64,000 nucleotides of DNA, from contig CM035358.1 of NCBI GenBank assembly GCA_020137815.1, forward strand, positions 1,352,033 to 1,416,032, given 5' to 3'. The notes under the pieces were generated by a model that had not been told where the DNA came from, did no database searches, and was given only the letters and a program-made list of their open reading frames with translations. Of this stretch, positions 1-13,200 are shown in pieces. Position numbers and translations under genes: made by a program. Origin of the DNA: Hormiphora californensis. Its lineage: Eukaryota; Ctenophora; Tentaculata; Cydippida; Pleurobrachiidae. The first letter of the stretch is position 1, and the number at the start of each line of letters is the position of its first letter.

Positions 1-955
1 TTCCTAGGAAATAGAGGGGTGTCAGCATTTGGTTTCCTAGGAAACAGAGGGGTGTCAGCATTTGGTTTCCTAGGAAATAGAGGGGTGTCAGCATTTGGTT
101 TCCTAGGAAATAGAGGGGTGTCAACATTTGGTTTCCTAGGAAATAGAGGGGTGTCAACATTTGATTTCCTAGGAAATAGGGGGGTGTCAGCATTTGGTTT
201 CCTAGGAAATAGAGGGGTGTCAACATTTGGTTTCCTAGGAAATAGAGGGGTGTCAACATTTGGTTTCCTAGGAAATAGAGGGGTGTCAACATTTGGTTTC
301 CTAGGAAATAGAGGGGTGTCAACATTTGGTTTCCTAGGAAATAGGGGGTGTCAGCATTTGGTTTCCTAGGAAATAGAGGCGTGTCAACATTTGGTTTCCT
401 AGGAAATAGAGGGGTGTCAACATTTGGTTTTCTAGGAAATAGAGGGGTGTCAACATTTGGTTTCCTAGGAAATAGAGGGGTGTCAACATTTGGTTTCCTA
501 GGAAATAGAGGGGTGTCAACATTTGGTTTCCTAGGAAATAGAGGGGTGTCAGCATTTGGTTTCCTAGGAAATAGAGGGGTGTCAACATTTGGTTTCCTAG
601 GAAATAGAGGGGTGTCAACATTTGGTTTCCTAGGAAATAGAGGGGTGTCAGCATTTGGTTTCCTAGGAAATAGAGGGGAGTCAGCATTTGGTTTCTAGGA
701 AATAGAGGGGTGTCAACATTTGGTTTCCTAGGAAATAGAGGGGTGTCAACATTTGGTTTCCTAGGAAATAGAGGGGTGTCAGCATTTGGTTTCCTAGGAA
801 ATAGAGGGGTGTAAACATTTGGTTTCCTAGGAAATAGAGGGGTGTCAACATTTGGTTTCCTAGGAAATAGAGGGGTGTTAACATTTGGTTTCCTAGGAAA
901 TAGAGGGGTGTCAACATTTGGTTTCCTAGGAAATAGAGGGGTGTCAGCATTTGGA
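1..955. repeat. 33-bp minisatellite, about 29 copies
   Basis: Tandem array of a 33-bp unit whose core is the perfect 12-bp palindrome TTTCCTAGGAAA followed by TAGAGGGGTGTCAACATTTGG. It starts before the window and ends at about 955. Copies differ mainly at one A/G position (tcaaca/tcagca). Because 33 is divisible by three, several frames stay open on both strands, but the array follows a splice donor (at 995 on the minus strand), so I read it as intronic and non-coding. Confidence 0.95.
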
Positions 956-994
956 ACTTTTATGTGGTTCAATTATCATTGTAACTAATCTTAC

Positions 995-1114
995 CTAGAA
1001 GCCAATAGGTTGAGACAGGTAGGGGACTACCAGTTGCGCCACACTCAAGGGTGACAGTCAGACCAGCGAATACCTCGACATCTTTAGGGCGAATAGTAAA
1101 CACCAGATAGGTCT
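995..1114 (-). CDS. Gene 2 exon: first half of an Ig (I-set) domain
   Basis: The acceptor is ccatccacag and the donor CTAG|gtaaga. The 120-bp exon enters in phase 1 and leaves in phase 1. It encodes TYLVFTIRPKDVEVFAG followed by LTVTLECGATGSPLP and a Trp. This is the A'-B-C strand pattern of an I-set Ig domain with the B-strand Cys and C-strand Trp present. The second half of the domain must lie left of the window, beyond the minisatellite intron. Confidence 0.85.
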
Positions 1115-1194
1115 CTGTGGATGGTAGAAATATTGTTATTTGGGCATGACTTTGAGGGGATCCGAAACTCTTAGATGGGCAGAGAGGAGAGATG

Positions 1195-1264
<70 letters not shown>

Positions 1265-4200
1265 ATTAAAACTTACGAGGGGCAGCTGAAGACGAGCTGA
1301 CAGCTGATGTTGGTGCAACAGTTTTGTCAGCTGTTGTACTTTTCTCAACAACAGTAGATGTTGGTATAGTTTTATCAACAGATGAAGAACCACTAGAGGA
1401 AGGTACAGGGGAGATTGTTGGGATGACGGTCGGTAGGGCCATAGAAGAGCTGGGCGTTGAGAAGGGTCCTGCAATTATACAAACCAATTAGTGACATTAC
1501 AATTAGTACATCGGACGAAACAAAGTACATATTATCACGACACATGTAAAATAGTAGTTTCGTCATCAGTATTAGTGTCAGTCGCGGTCCAAGTCCAATG
1601 ATTACGAAAATTATGATGGCAGACTGTCATATGGTGCTCACCACTTTTTAATTCCACATCACAGTCAAGAAAACACATATAAAATACAGCTTCACTTCTG
1701 TACATATCTTAACACACGCGTATTCACCGTAATCTCCGCAACATACACACGATTTGGTATAGTCCTTACTCGTTGTGATTCCCCCGGTTGTCAAGGCTGT
1801 CGTGGTGGTCGTCAAGGTAGCAGGGATAAAACCAGATGTACTGGTAGGACTCCTTAATCGTGTTGTTCTTTCAACCGCGCTACCCCGTGATGCGGTGGTA
1901 GTTTCTTCCGGGTCCACAGTAGTTGGAAGTGGTGTTCGAAGTGAAGAATAGGATATGTCTGTTTGGTCGGTTGGTGTAACAACCCGGTCAGTCGATGAAC
2001 GCACCCGGGAGAATGTGGAGGGCGTCGCTATGGTTACCGGTCGTCCAGTCACAGATGCTGCGTTAGAATGTCGTTATGGAACAACTTCACAACAACTCTA
2101 TCATTAAATTCAGTCGTTAAACAACACAACATTAAACAAATGTTACATCAAGAAAAATAAAACTTACAAGAGTACGTTGTCGATTGGATGTGTGATGTTA
2201 GTCGGTTAGTCAACGTTGACAGTGTACTGAGGGAGGAAGACAGCTTCTCTGTGAGCGATGACCCAGTGGTAGGTCTGAATGTTTCTCTCGTCGTCTCCAT
2301 GGTTACACCCCTAGAGGTCGAGGTCCGGGTAAGGAATGTTGGGGAGATGACTGAAGATGTCTGGACTGAAGAAGAGGACCTCAGTGTACCGTCGCGATCG
2401 GAACTTTGAGAAGTTCTCGGTATGGTGGAATCTAGAATTGTCTTTTTCCCGTCGGTGCCTTTCCTAGATGAAGTGGCTGTCTGGGAGGAATCAGGTCGAG
2501 AGGCAGTAACAGCGTCATCAGTTGGTCCAATCAGTTTGCTTGTACTATCAGTCAAAATCTCAATTGAGGGGTCGATTATGAGTGACATAGATGAAGTAGA
2601 AATGGACAAGGAAGAAATTGTTGATTTTTCTGTTTTATCCTTTCGATCTGATTGAGAGGACGTAGAAGACTTCACAGAAGAATCCGTAATAGGGGATGTA
2701 GTGGGTATGGAAGGAAGAATAGATTTAGTATCTGTCGTTCCAGTTGGAGCGGTTTTGGAAGAATCACGTCCAATTACAACACTTGAGCTAGACTCCGAAA
2801 TTGAAATTGTATCTATTGGTTCACTTCGTACCGTTGATTTAGTTTGACCGGAAGTACCAAACCAGGAACTACTCTTAATACCAGTAAAATACTTGGTAGG
2901 GTCAAAAGATGAAGATGACGACGATCTCACAGACGAAGAAGTCCTCAATGTCGTGGTGTAGCTCAGCGATTGATCCGGAGAAGAAGTTTTATAGCTTGTT
3001 GAGAAGCTGCTGCTACTTACCGTACTTTCGGTACTTGGAGTCATAGTTGGAATGGTCGAATCTACGCTCGTCTTCTTTCTCTTCTCAGGGTCAATGGAAT
3101 CAGTCTGGACTAAAGAGGCCGTACTTCTAGAAGTCTCTGAAACTCGAGAACTACCACTTGAACCTTCACTGGTTGATTTGGACCGTGTTCGATCTGAAAC
3201 AGTCGAGCTACTTTCAGCAGTACGATCTTGCGGCTCAACAGTCCTAGTTCTATCCTTTTCGTCAGATGTTTTGGAAATCGAACTCTTGGTGCTGTCTGTT
3301 TTAGGTGTAACAGTAGGAATCGTTGAATCAACGGTTGATGTTTTCTCTTTGACTGTGCTGGCAGCTGCATCACTAGTTTCACTGGTCTTTGTGCTGAACG
3401 TAGATGGTTCAGGCTGACTGGCAGAACTGGTGGGAGTTGTAGTCCGACCGGTACCCGGTGTTCGATCGCCAGACGATTTGGTTGTCGCCCTAGATGAAAC
3501 AGAAGACACCGTACTTGGGATGCTGCTGCTACTTACCGTACTTTCGGTACTTGGAGTCATAGTTGGAATGGTCGAATCTACGCTCGTCTTCTTTCTCTTC
3601 TCAGGGTCAATGGAATCAGTCTGGACTAAAGAGGCCGTACTTCTAGAAGTCTCTGAAACTCGAGAACTACCACTTGAACCTTCACTGGTTGATTTGGACC
3701 GTGTTCGATCTGAAACAGTCGAGCTACTTTCCGCAGTACGATCTTGCGGCTCAACAGTCCTAGTTCTATCCTTTTCGTCAGATGTTTTGGAAATCGAACT
3801 CTTGGTGCTGTCTGTTTTAGGTGTAACAGTAGGAATCGTTGAATCAACGGTTGATGTTTTCTCTTTGACTGTGCTGGCAGCTGCATCACTAGTTTCACTG
3901 GTCTTTGTGCTGAACGTAGATGCTTCAGGCTGACTGGCAGAACTGGTGGGAGTCGTAGTCCGACCAGTACCCGGTGTTTGATCGCCAGACGATTTGGTTG
4001 TCGCCTTAGATGAAACAGAAGACACCGTACTTGGGATGCTGACGCTGGTGGAAGAATCGGTCGAGGTAATGGTTGGCACAAGTCGGGTAGTTTCATCCAC
4101 AGTCGAGCTTACAACAGTTCTAGAACTAGAACCAGACACTTCAGAAGTGCTTGTCTTGGTGACCAAAGTACTACTATCAGATGGCTTGGTAGATTTAGAA

Positions 4201-7200
4201 ACCTCTGTCACAGGAGAAGTTGTGGGAATCACTGGCAAACTTGAAGTGGTATCAAGAGTTACATCGGACGATTTTGTCGTCTTCTTCGAAGAAGATTCAG
4301 TGACCAATGTTTTTGAAGAATCGCGTCCAATCTCAACACTTGAGCTCGACTCCGACCTAGCTGATGATCCTGTTCCTGACGAGCTGATTGTCGATGGAAC
4401 AGACGCACTAGAAGTTGTGACTACCACAGGCGAAGAAGTCCTCGACGTCGTGGTATAGCTCAGCGATCGATCCGGAGAAGAAGTTTTATAGCTTGTTGAG
4501 AAGCTACTTACCGTACTTTCGGTACTTGGAGTCATAGTTGGAATGGTCGAATCTACGCTCGTCTTCTTTCTCTTCTCAGGGTCAATGGAATCAGTCTGGA
4601 CTGAAGAGGCCGTACTTCTAGAAGTCTCTGAAACTCGAGAACTACCACTTGAACCTTCACTGGTTGATTTGGACCGTGTTCGATCTGAAACAGTCGAGCT
4701 ACTTTCAGCAGTAGTACGATCTTGCGGCGCAACAGTCCTAGTTCTATCCTTTTCGTCAGATGTTTTGGAAATCGAACTCTTGGTGCTGTCTGTTTTAGGT
4801 GTAACAGTAGGAATCGTTGAATCAACGGTTGATGTTTTCTCTTTGACTGTGCTGGCAGCTGCATCACTAGTTTCACTGGTCTTTGTGCTGAACGTAGATG
4901 GTTCAGGCTGACTGGCAGAACTGGTGGGAGTTGTAGTCCGACCGGTACCCGGTGTTCGATCGTCAGACGATCTGGTTGTCGCCTTAGATGAAACAGAAGA
5001 CACCGTACTTGGGATGCTGACGCTGGTGGAAGAATCGGTCGAGGTAATGGTTGGCACAAGTCGGGTAGTTTCATCCACAGTCGAGCTTACAACAGTTCTA
5101 GAACTAGAACCAGACACTTCAGAAGTGCTTGTCTTGGTGACCAAAGTACTACTATCAGATGGCTTGGTAGATTTAGAAACCTCTGTCACAGGAGAAGTTG
5201 TGGGAATCACTGGCAAACTTGAAGTGGTATCAAGAGTTACATCGGACGATTTTGTCGTCTTCTTCGAAGAAGATTCAGTGACCAATGTTTTTGAAGAATC
5301 GCGTCCAATCTCAAAACTTGAGCTCGACTCCGACCTAGCTGATGATCCTGTTCCTGACGAGCTGATTGTCGATGGAACAGACGCACTAGAAGTTGTGACT
5401 ACCACAGGCGAAGAAGTCCTCGACGTCGTGGTATAGCTCAGCGATCGATCCGGAGAAGAAGTTTTATAGCTTGTTGAGAAGCTACTTACCGTACTTTCGG
5501 TACTTGGAGTCATAGTTGGAATGGTCGAATCTACGCTCGTCTTCTTTCTCTTCTCAGGGTCAATGGAATCAGTCTGGACTGAAGAGGCCGTACTTCTAGA
5601 AGTCTCTAAAACTCGAGAACTACCACTTGAACCTTCACTGGTTGATTTGGACCGTGTTCGATCTGAAACAGTCGAGCTACTTTCAGCAGTAGTACGATCT
5701 TGCGGCGCAACAGTCCTAGTTCTATCCTTTTCGTCAGATGTTTTGGAAATCGAACTCTTGGTGCTGTCTGTTTTAGGTGTAACAGTAGGAATCGTTGCAT
5801 CAACAGTTGTTGTTTTCTCTTTGACTGTGCTGGCAGCTGCATCACTAGTTTCACTGGTCTTTGTGCTGAACGTAGATGGTTCAGGCTGACTGGCAGAACT
5901 GGTGGGAGTTGTAGTCCGACCGGTACCCGGTGTTCGATCGCCAGACGATTTGGTTGTCGCCTTAGATGAAACAGAAGACACCGTACTTGGGATGCTGACG
6001 CTGGTGGAAGAATCGGTCGAGGTAATGGTTGGCACAAGTCGGGTAGTTTCATCCACAGTCGAGCTTACAACAGTTCTAGAACTAGAACCAGACACTTCAG
6101 AAGTGCTTGTCTTGGTGACCAAAGTACTACTATCAGATGGCTTGGTAGATTTAGAAACCTCTGTCACAGGAGAAGTTGTGGGAATCACTGGCAAACTTGA
6201 AGTGGTATCAAGAGTTACATCGGACGATTTTGTCGTCTTCTTCGAAGAAGATTCAGTGACCAATGTTTTTGAAGAATCGCGTCCAATCTCAACACTTGAG
6301 CTCGACTCCGACCTAGCTGATGATCCTGTTCCTGACGAGCTGATTGTCGATGGAACAGACGCACTAGAAGTTGTGACTACCACAGGCGAAGTAAGTCCTC
6401 GACGTCGTGGTATAGCTCAGCGATCGATCCGGAGAAGAAGTTTTATAGCTTGTTGAGAAGCTGCTGCTACTTACCGTACTTTCGGTACTTGGAGTCATAG
6501 TTGGAATGGTCGAATCTACGCTCGTCTTCTTTCTCTTCTCAGGGTCAATGGAATCAGTCTGGACTGAAGAGGCCGTACTTCTAGAAGTCTCTGAAACTCG
6601 AGAACTACCACTTGAACCTTCACTGGTTGATTTGGACCGTGTTCGATCTGAAACAGTCGAGCTACTTCAGCAGTACGATCTTGCTGGCTCAACAGTCCTA
6701 GTTCTATCCTTTTCGTCAGATGTTTTGGAAGTCGAACTCTTGGTGCTGTCTGTTTTAGGTGTAACAGTAGGAATCGTTGAATCAACGGTTGATGTTTTCT
6801 CTTTGACTGTGCTGGCAGCTGCATCACTAGTTTCACTGGTCTTTGTGCTGAACGTAGATGGTTCAGGCTGACTGGCAGAACTGGTGGGAGTTGTAGTCCG
6901 ACCGGTACCCGGTGTTCGATCGCCAGACGATTTGGTTGTCGCCTTAGATGAAACAGAAGACACCGTACTTGGGATGCTGACGCTGGTGGAAGAATCGGTC
7001 GAGGTAATGGTTGGCACAAGTCGGGTAGTTTCATCCACAGTCGAGCTTACAACAGTTCTAGAACTAGAACCAGACACTTCAGAAGTGCTTGTCTTGGTGA
7101 CCAAAGTACTACTTTCAGATGGCTTGGTAGATTTAGAAACCTCTGTCACAGGAGAAGTTGTGGGAATCACTGGCAAACTTGAAGTGGTGTCAAGAGTTAC

Positions 7201-10200
7201 ATCGGACGATTTTGTCGTCTTCTTCGAAGAAGATTCAGTGACCAATGTTTTTGAAGAATCGCGTCCAATCTCAACACTTGAGCTCGACTCCGACCTAGCT
7301 GATGATCCTGTTCCTGACGAGCTGATTGTCGATGGAACAGACGCACTAGAAGTTGTGACTACCACAGGCGAAGAAGTCCTCGACGTCGTGGTATAGCTCA
7401 GCGATCGATCCGGAGAAGAAGTTTTATAGCTTGTTGAGAAGCTACTTACCGTACTTTCGGTACTTGGAGTCATAGTTGGAATGGTCGAATCTACGCTCGT
7501 CTTCTTTCTCTTCTCAGGGTCAATGGAATCAGTCTGGACTGAAGAGGCCGTACTTCTAGAAGTCTCTGAAACTCGAGAACTACCACTTGAACCTTCATTG
7601 GTTGATTTGGACCGTGTTCGATCTGAAACAGTCGAGCTACTTTCAGCAGTACGATCTTGCGGCTCAACAGTCCTAGTTCTATCCTTTTCGTCAGATGTTT
7701 TGGAAGTCGAACTCTTGGTGCTGTCTGTTTTAGGTGTAACAGTAGGAATCGTTGAATCAACGGTTGATGTTTTCTCTTTGACTGTGCTGGCAGCTGCATC
7801 ACTAGTTTCACTGGTCTTTGTGCTGAACGTAGATGGTTCAGGCTGACTGGCAGAACTGGTGGGAGTTGTAGTCCGACCAGTACCCGGTGTTCGATCGCCA
7901 GACGATTTGGTTGTCGCCTTAGATGAAACAGAAGACACCGTACTTGGGATGCTGACGCTGGTGGAAGAATCGGTCGAGGTAATGGTTGGCACAAGTCGGG
8001 TAGTTTCATCCACAGTCGAGCTTACAACAGTTCTAGAACTAGAACCAGAAACTTCAGAAGTGCTTGTTTTGGTGACCAAAGTACTACTATCAGATGGCTT
8101 GGTAGATTTAGAAACCTCTGTCACAGGAGAAGTTGTGGGAATCACTGGCAAACTTAAAGTGGTATCAAGAGTTACATCGGACGACTTTGTCGTCTTCTTC
8201 GAAGAAGATTCAGTGACCAATGTTTTTGAAGAATCTCGTCCAATCTCAACACTTGAGCTCGACTCCGACCTAGCTGATGATCCTGTTCCTGACGAGCTGA
8301 TTGTCGATGGAACAGACGCACTAGAAGTTGTGACTACCACAGGCGAAGAAGTCCTCGACGTCGTGGTATAGCTCAGCGATCGATCCGGAGAAGAAGTTTT
8401 ATAGCTTGTTGAGAAGCTGCTGCTACTTACCGTACTTTCGGTACTTGGAGTCATGGTTGGAATGGTCGAATCTACGCTCGTCTTCTTTCTCTTCTCAGGG
8501 TCAATGGAATCAGTCTGGACTGAAGAGGCCGTACTTCTAGAAGTCTCTGAAACTCGAGAACTACCACTTGAACCTTCACTGGTTGATTTGGACCGTGTTC
8601 GATCTGAAACAGTCGAGCTACTTCCAGCAGTACGATCTTGTGGCTCAACAGTCCTAGTTCTATCCTTTTCGTCAGATGTTTTGGAAGTCGAACTCTTGGT
8701 GCTGTCTGTTTTAGGTGTAACAGTAGGAATCGTTGAATCAACGGTTGATGTTTTCTCTTTGACTGTGCTGGCAGCTGCATCACTAGTTTCACTGGTCTTT
8801 GTGCTGAACGTAGATGGTTCAGGCTGACTGGCAGAACTGGTGGGAGTTGTAGTCCGACCGGTACCCGGTGTTCGATCGCCAGACGATTTGGTTGTCGCCT
8901 TAGATGAAACGGAAGACACCGTACTTGGGATGCTGGCGCTGGTGGAAGAATCGGTCGAGGTAATGGTTGGCACAAGTCGGGTAGTTTTATCCACAGTCGA
9001 GCTTACAACAGTTCTAGAACTAGAACCAGACACTTCAGAAGTGCTTGTCTTGGTGACCAAAGTACTACTATCAGATGGCTTGGTAGATTTAGAAACCTCT
9101 GTCACAGGAGAAGTTGTGGGAATCACTGGCAAACTTGAAGTGGTATCAAGAGTTACATCGGACGATTTTGTCGTCTTCTTCGAAGAAGATTCAGTGACCA
9201 ATGTTTTTGAAGAATCGCGTCCAATCTCAACACTTGAGCTCGACTCCGACCTAGCTGATGATCCTGTTCCTGACGAGCTGATTGTCGATGGAACAGACGC
9301 ACTAGAAGTTGTGACTACCACAGGCGAAGAAGTCCTCGACGTCGTGGTATAGCTCAGCGATCGATCCGGAGAAGAAGTTTTATAGCTTGTTGAGAAGCTA
9401 CTTACCGTACTTTCGGTACTTGGAGTCATAGTTGGAATGGTCGAATCTACGCTCGTCTTCTTTCTCTTCTCAGGGTCAATGGAATCAGTCTGGACTGAAG
9501 AGGCCGTACTTCTAGAAGTCTCTGAAACTCGAGAACTACCACTTGAACCTTCACTGGTTGATTTGGACCGTGTTCGATCTGAAACAGTCGAGCTACTTTC
9601 AGCAGTAGTACGATCTTGCGGCGCAACAGTCCTAGTTCTATCCTTTTCGTCAGATGTTTTGGAAGTCGAACTCTTGGTGCTGTCTGTTTTAGGTGTAACA
9701 GTAGGAATCGTTGAATCAACGGTTGATGTTTTCTCTTTGACTGTGCTGGCAGCTGCATCACTAGTTTCACTGGTCTTTGTGCTGAACGTAGATGGTTCAG
9801 GCTGACTGGCAGAACTGGTGGGAGTCGTAGTCCGACCGGTACCCGGTGTTCGATCGCCAGACGATTTGGTTGTCGCCTTAGATGAAACAGAAGACACCGT
9901 ACTTGGGATGCTGACGCTGGTGGAAGAATCGGTCGAGGTAATGGTTGGCACAAGTCGGGTAGTTTCATCCACAGTCGAGCTTACAGCAGTTCTAGAACTA
10001 GACCCAGACACTTCAGAAGTGCTTGTCTTGGTGACCAAAGTACTACTATCAGATGGCTTGGTAGATTTAGAAACCTCTGTCACAGGAGAAGTTGTGGGAA
10101 TCACTGGCAAACTTGAAGTGGTATCAAGAGTTACATCGGACGATTTTGTCGTCTTCTTCGAAGAAGATTCAGTGACCAATGTTTTTGAAGAATCGCGTCC

Positions 10201-13200
10201 AATCTCAACACTTGAGCTCGACTCCGACCTAGCTGATGATCCTGTTCCTGACGAGCTGATTGTCGATGGAACAGACGCACTAGAAGTTGTGACTACCACA
10301 GGCGAAGAAGTCCTCGACGTCGTGGTATAGCTCAGCGATCGATCCGGAGAAGAAGTTTTATAGCTTGTTGAGAACCTACTTACCGTACTTTCGGTACTTG
10401 GAGTCATAGTTGGAATGGTCGAATCTACGCTCGTCTTCTTTCTCTTCTCAGGGTCAATGGAATCAGTCTGGACTGAAGAGGCCGTACTTCTAGAAGTCTC
10501 TGAAACTCGAGAACTACCACTTGAACCTTCACTGGTTGATTTGGACCGTGTTCGATCTGAAACAGTCGAGCTACTTTCAGCAGTAGTACGATCTTGCGGC
10601 GCAACAGTCCTAGTTCTATCCTTTTCGTCAGATGTTTTGGAAGTCGAACTCTTGGTGCTGTCTGTTTTAGGTGTAACAGTAGGAATCGTTGAATCAACGG
10701 TTGATGTTTTCTCTTTGACTGTGCTGGCAGCTGCATCACTAGTTTCACTGGTCTTTGTGCTGAACGTAGATGGTTCAGGCTGACTGGCAGAACTGGTGGG
10801 AGTTGTAGTCCGACCGGTACCCGGTGTTTGATCGCCAGACGATATGGTTGTCGCCTTAGATGAAACAGAAGACACCGTACTTGGGATGCTGACGCTGGTG
10901 GAAGAATCTGTCGAGGTAATGGTTGGCACAAGTCGGGTAGTTTCATCCACAGTCGAGCTTACAACAGTTCTAGAACTAGAACCAGACACTTCAGAAGTCC
11001 TTGTCTTGGTGACCAAAGTACTACTATCAGATGGCTTGGTAGATTTAGAAACCTCTGTCACAGGAGAAGTTGTGGGAATCACTGGCAAACTTGAAGTGGT
11101 ATCAAGAGTTACATCGGACGATTTTGTCGTCTTCTTCGAAGAAGAATCAGTGACCAATGTTTTTGAAGAATCGCGTCCAATCTCAACACTTGAGCTCGAC
11201 CCCGACCTAGCTGATGATCCTGTTCCTGACGAGCTGATTGTCGATGGAACAGACGCACTAGAAGTTGTGACTACCACAGGCGAAGAAGTCCTCGACGTCG
11301 TGGTATAGCTCAGCGATCGATCCGGAGAAGAAGTTTTATAGCTTGTTGAGAAGCTACTTACCGTACTTTCGGTACTTGGAGTCATAGTTGGAATGGTCGA
11401 ATCTACGCTCGTCTTTTTTCTCTTCTCAGGGTCAATGGAATCAGTCTGGACTGAAGAGGCCGTACTTCTAGAAGTCTCTGAAACTCGAGAACTATCACTT
11501 GAACCTTCACTGGTTGATTTGGACCGTGTTCGATCTGAAACAGTCGAGCTACTTCCAGCAGTACGATCTTGCGGCTCAACAGTCCTAGTTCTATCCTTTT
11601 CGTCAGATGTTTTGGAAGTCGAACTCTTGGTGCTGTCTGTTTTAGGTGTAACAGTAGGAATCGTTGAATCAACGGTTGATGTTTTCTCTTTGACTGTGCT
11701 CGCAGCTGCATCACTAGTTTCACTGGTCTTTGTGCTGAACGTAGATGGTTCAGGCTGACTGGCAGAACTGGTGGGAGTTGTAGTCCGACCGGTACCCGGT
11801 GTTCGATCGCCAGACGATTTGGTTGTCGCCTTAGATGAAACAGAAGACACCGTACTTGGGATGCTGAAGCTGGTGGAAGAATCTGTCGAGGTAATGGTTG
11901 GCACAAGTCGGGTAGTTTCATCCACAGTCGAGCTTACAACAGTTCTAGAACTAGAACCAGACACTTCAGAAGTGCTTGTCTTGGTGACCAAAGTACTACT
12001 ATCAGATGGCTTGGTAGATTTAGAAACCTCTGTCACAGGAGAAGTTGTGGGAATCACTGGCAAACTTGAAGTGGTATCAAGAGTTACATCGGACGATTTT
12101 GTCGTCTTCTTCGAAGAAGATTCAGTGACCAATGTTTTTGAAGAATCGCGTCCAATCTCAACACTTGAGCTCGACTCCGACCTAGCTGATGATCCTGTTC
12201 CTGACGAGCTGATTGTCGATGGAACAGACGCACTAGAAGTTGTGACTACCACAGGCGAAGAAGTCCTCGACGTCGTGGTATAGCTCAGCGATCGATCCGG
12301 AGAAGAAGTTTTATAGCTTGTTGAGAAGCTACTTACCGTACTTTCGGTACTTGGAGTCATAGTTGGAATGATCGAATCTACGCTCGTCTTCTTTCTCTTC
12401 TCAGGGTCAATGGAATCAGTCTGGACTGAAGAGGCCGTACTTCTAGAAGTCTCTGAAACTCGAGAACTACCACTTGAACCTTCACTGGTTGATTTGGACC
12501 GTGTTCGATCTGAAACAGTCGAGCTACTTCCAGCAGTACGATCTTGCGGCTCAACAGTCCTAGTTCTATCCTTTTCGTCAGATGTTTTGGAAATCGAACT
12601 CTTCGTGCTGTCTGTTTTAGGTGTAACAGTAGGAATCGTTGAATCAACGGTTGATGTTTTCTCTTTGACTGTGCTGGCAGCTGCTTCACTAGTTTCACTG
12701 GTCTTTGTGCTGAACGTAGATGGTTCAGGCTGACTGGCAGAACTGGTGGGAGTTGTAGTCCGACCGGTACCCGGTGTTCGATCGCCAGACGATTTGGTTG
12801 TCGCCTTAGATGAAACAGAAGACACCGTACTTGGGATGCTGACGCTGGTGGAAGAATCGGTCGAGGTAATGGTTGGCACAAGTCGGGTAGTTTCATCCAC
12901 AGTCGAGCTTACAACAGTTCTAGAACTAGAACCAGACACTTCAGAAGTGCTTGTCTTGGTGACCAAAGTACTACTATCAGTTGGCTTGGTAGATTTAGAA
13001 ACCTCTGTCACAGGAGAAGTTGTGGGAATCACTGGCAAACTTGAAGTGGTATCAAGAGTTACATCGGACGATTTTGTCGTCTTCTTCGAAGAAGATTCAG
13101 TGACCAATGTTTTTGAAGAATCGCGTCCAATCTCAACACTTGAGCTCGACTCCGACCTAGCTGATGATCCTGTTCCTGACGAGCTGATTGTCGATGGAAC

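Noticed and set aside
1-955. Regular repeat array that could suggest CRISPR
   Set aside because: There are no unique spacers, the unit is a contiguous 33-bp tandem repeat, and the context is a eukaryotic intron.
19-972. Plus-strand GFLGNRGVST-type and minus-strand PLFPRKPNVDT-type repeat proteins
   Set aside because: Products of a 33-bp minisatellite (divisible by three) lying inside an intron. No splice sites or start context support translation.
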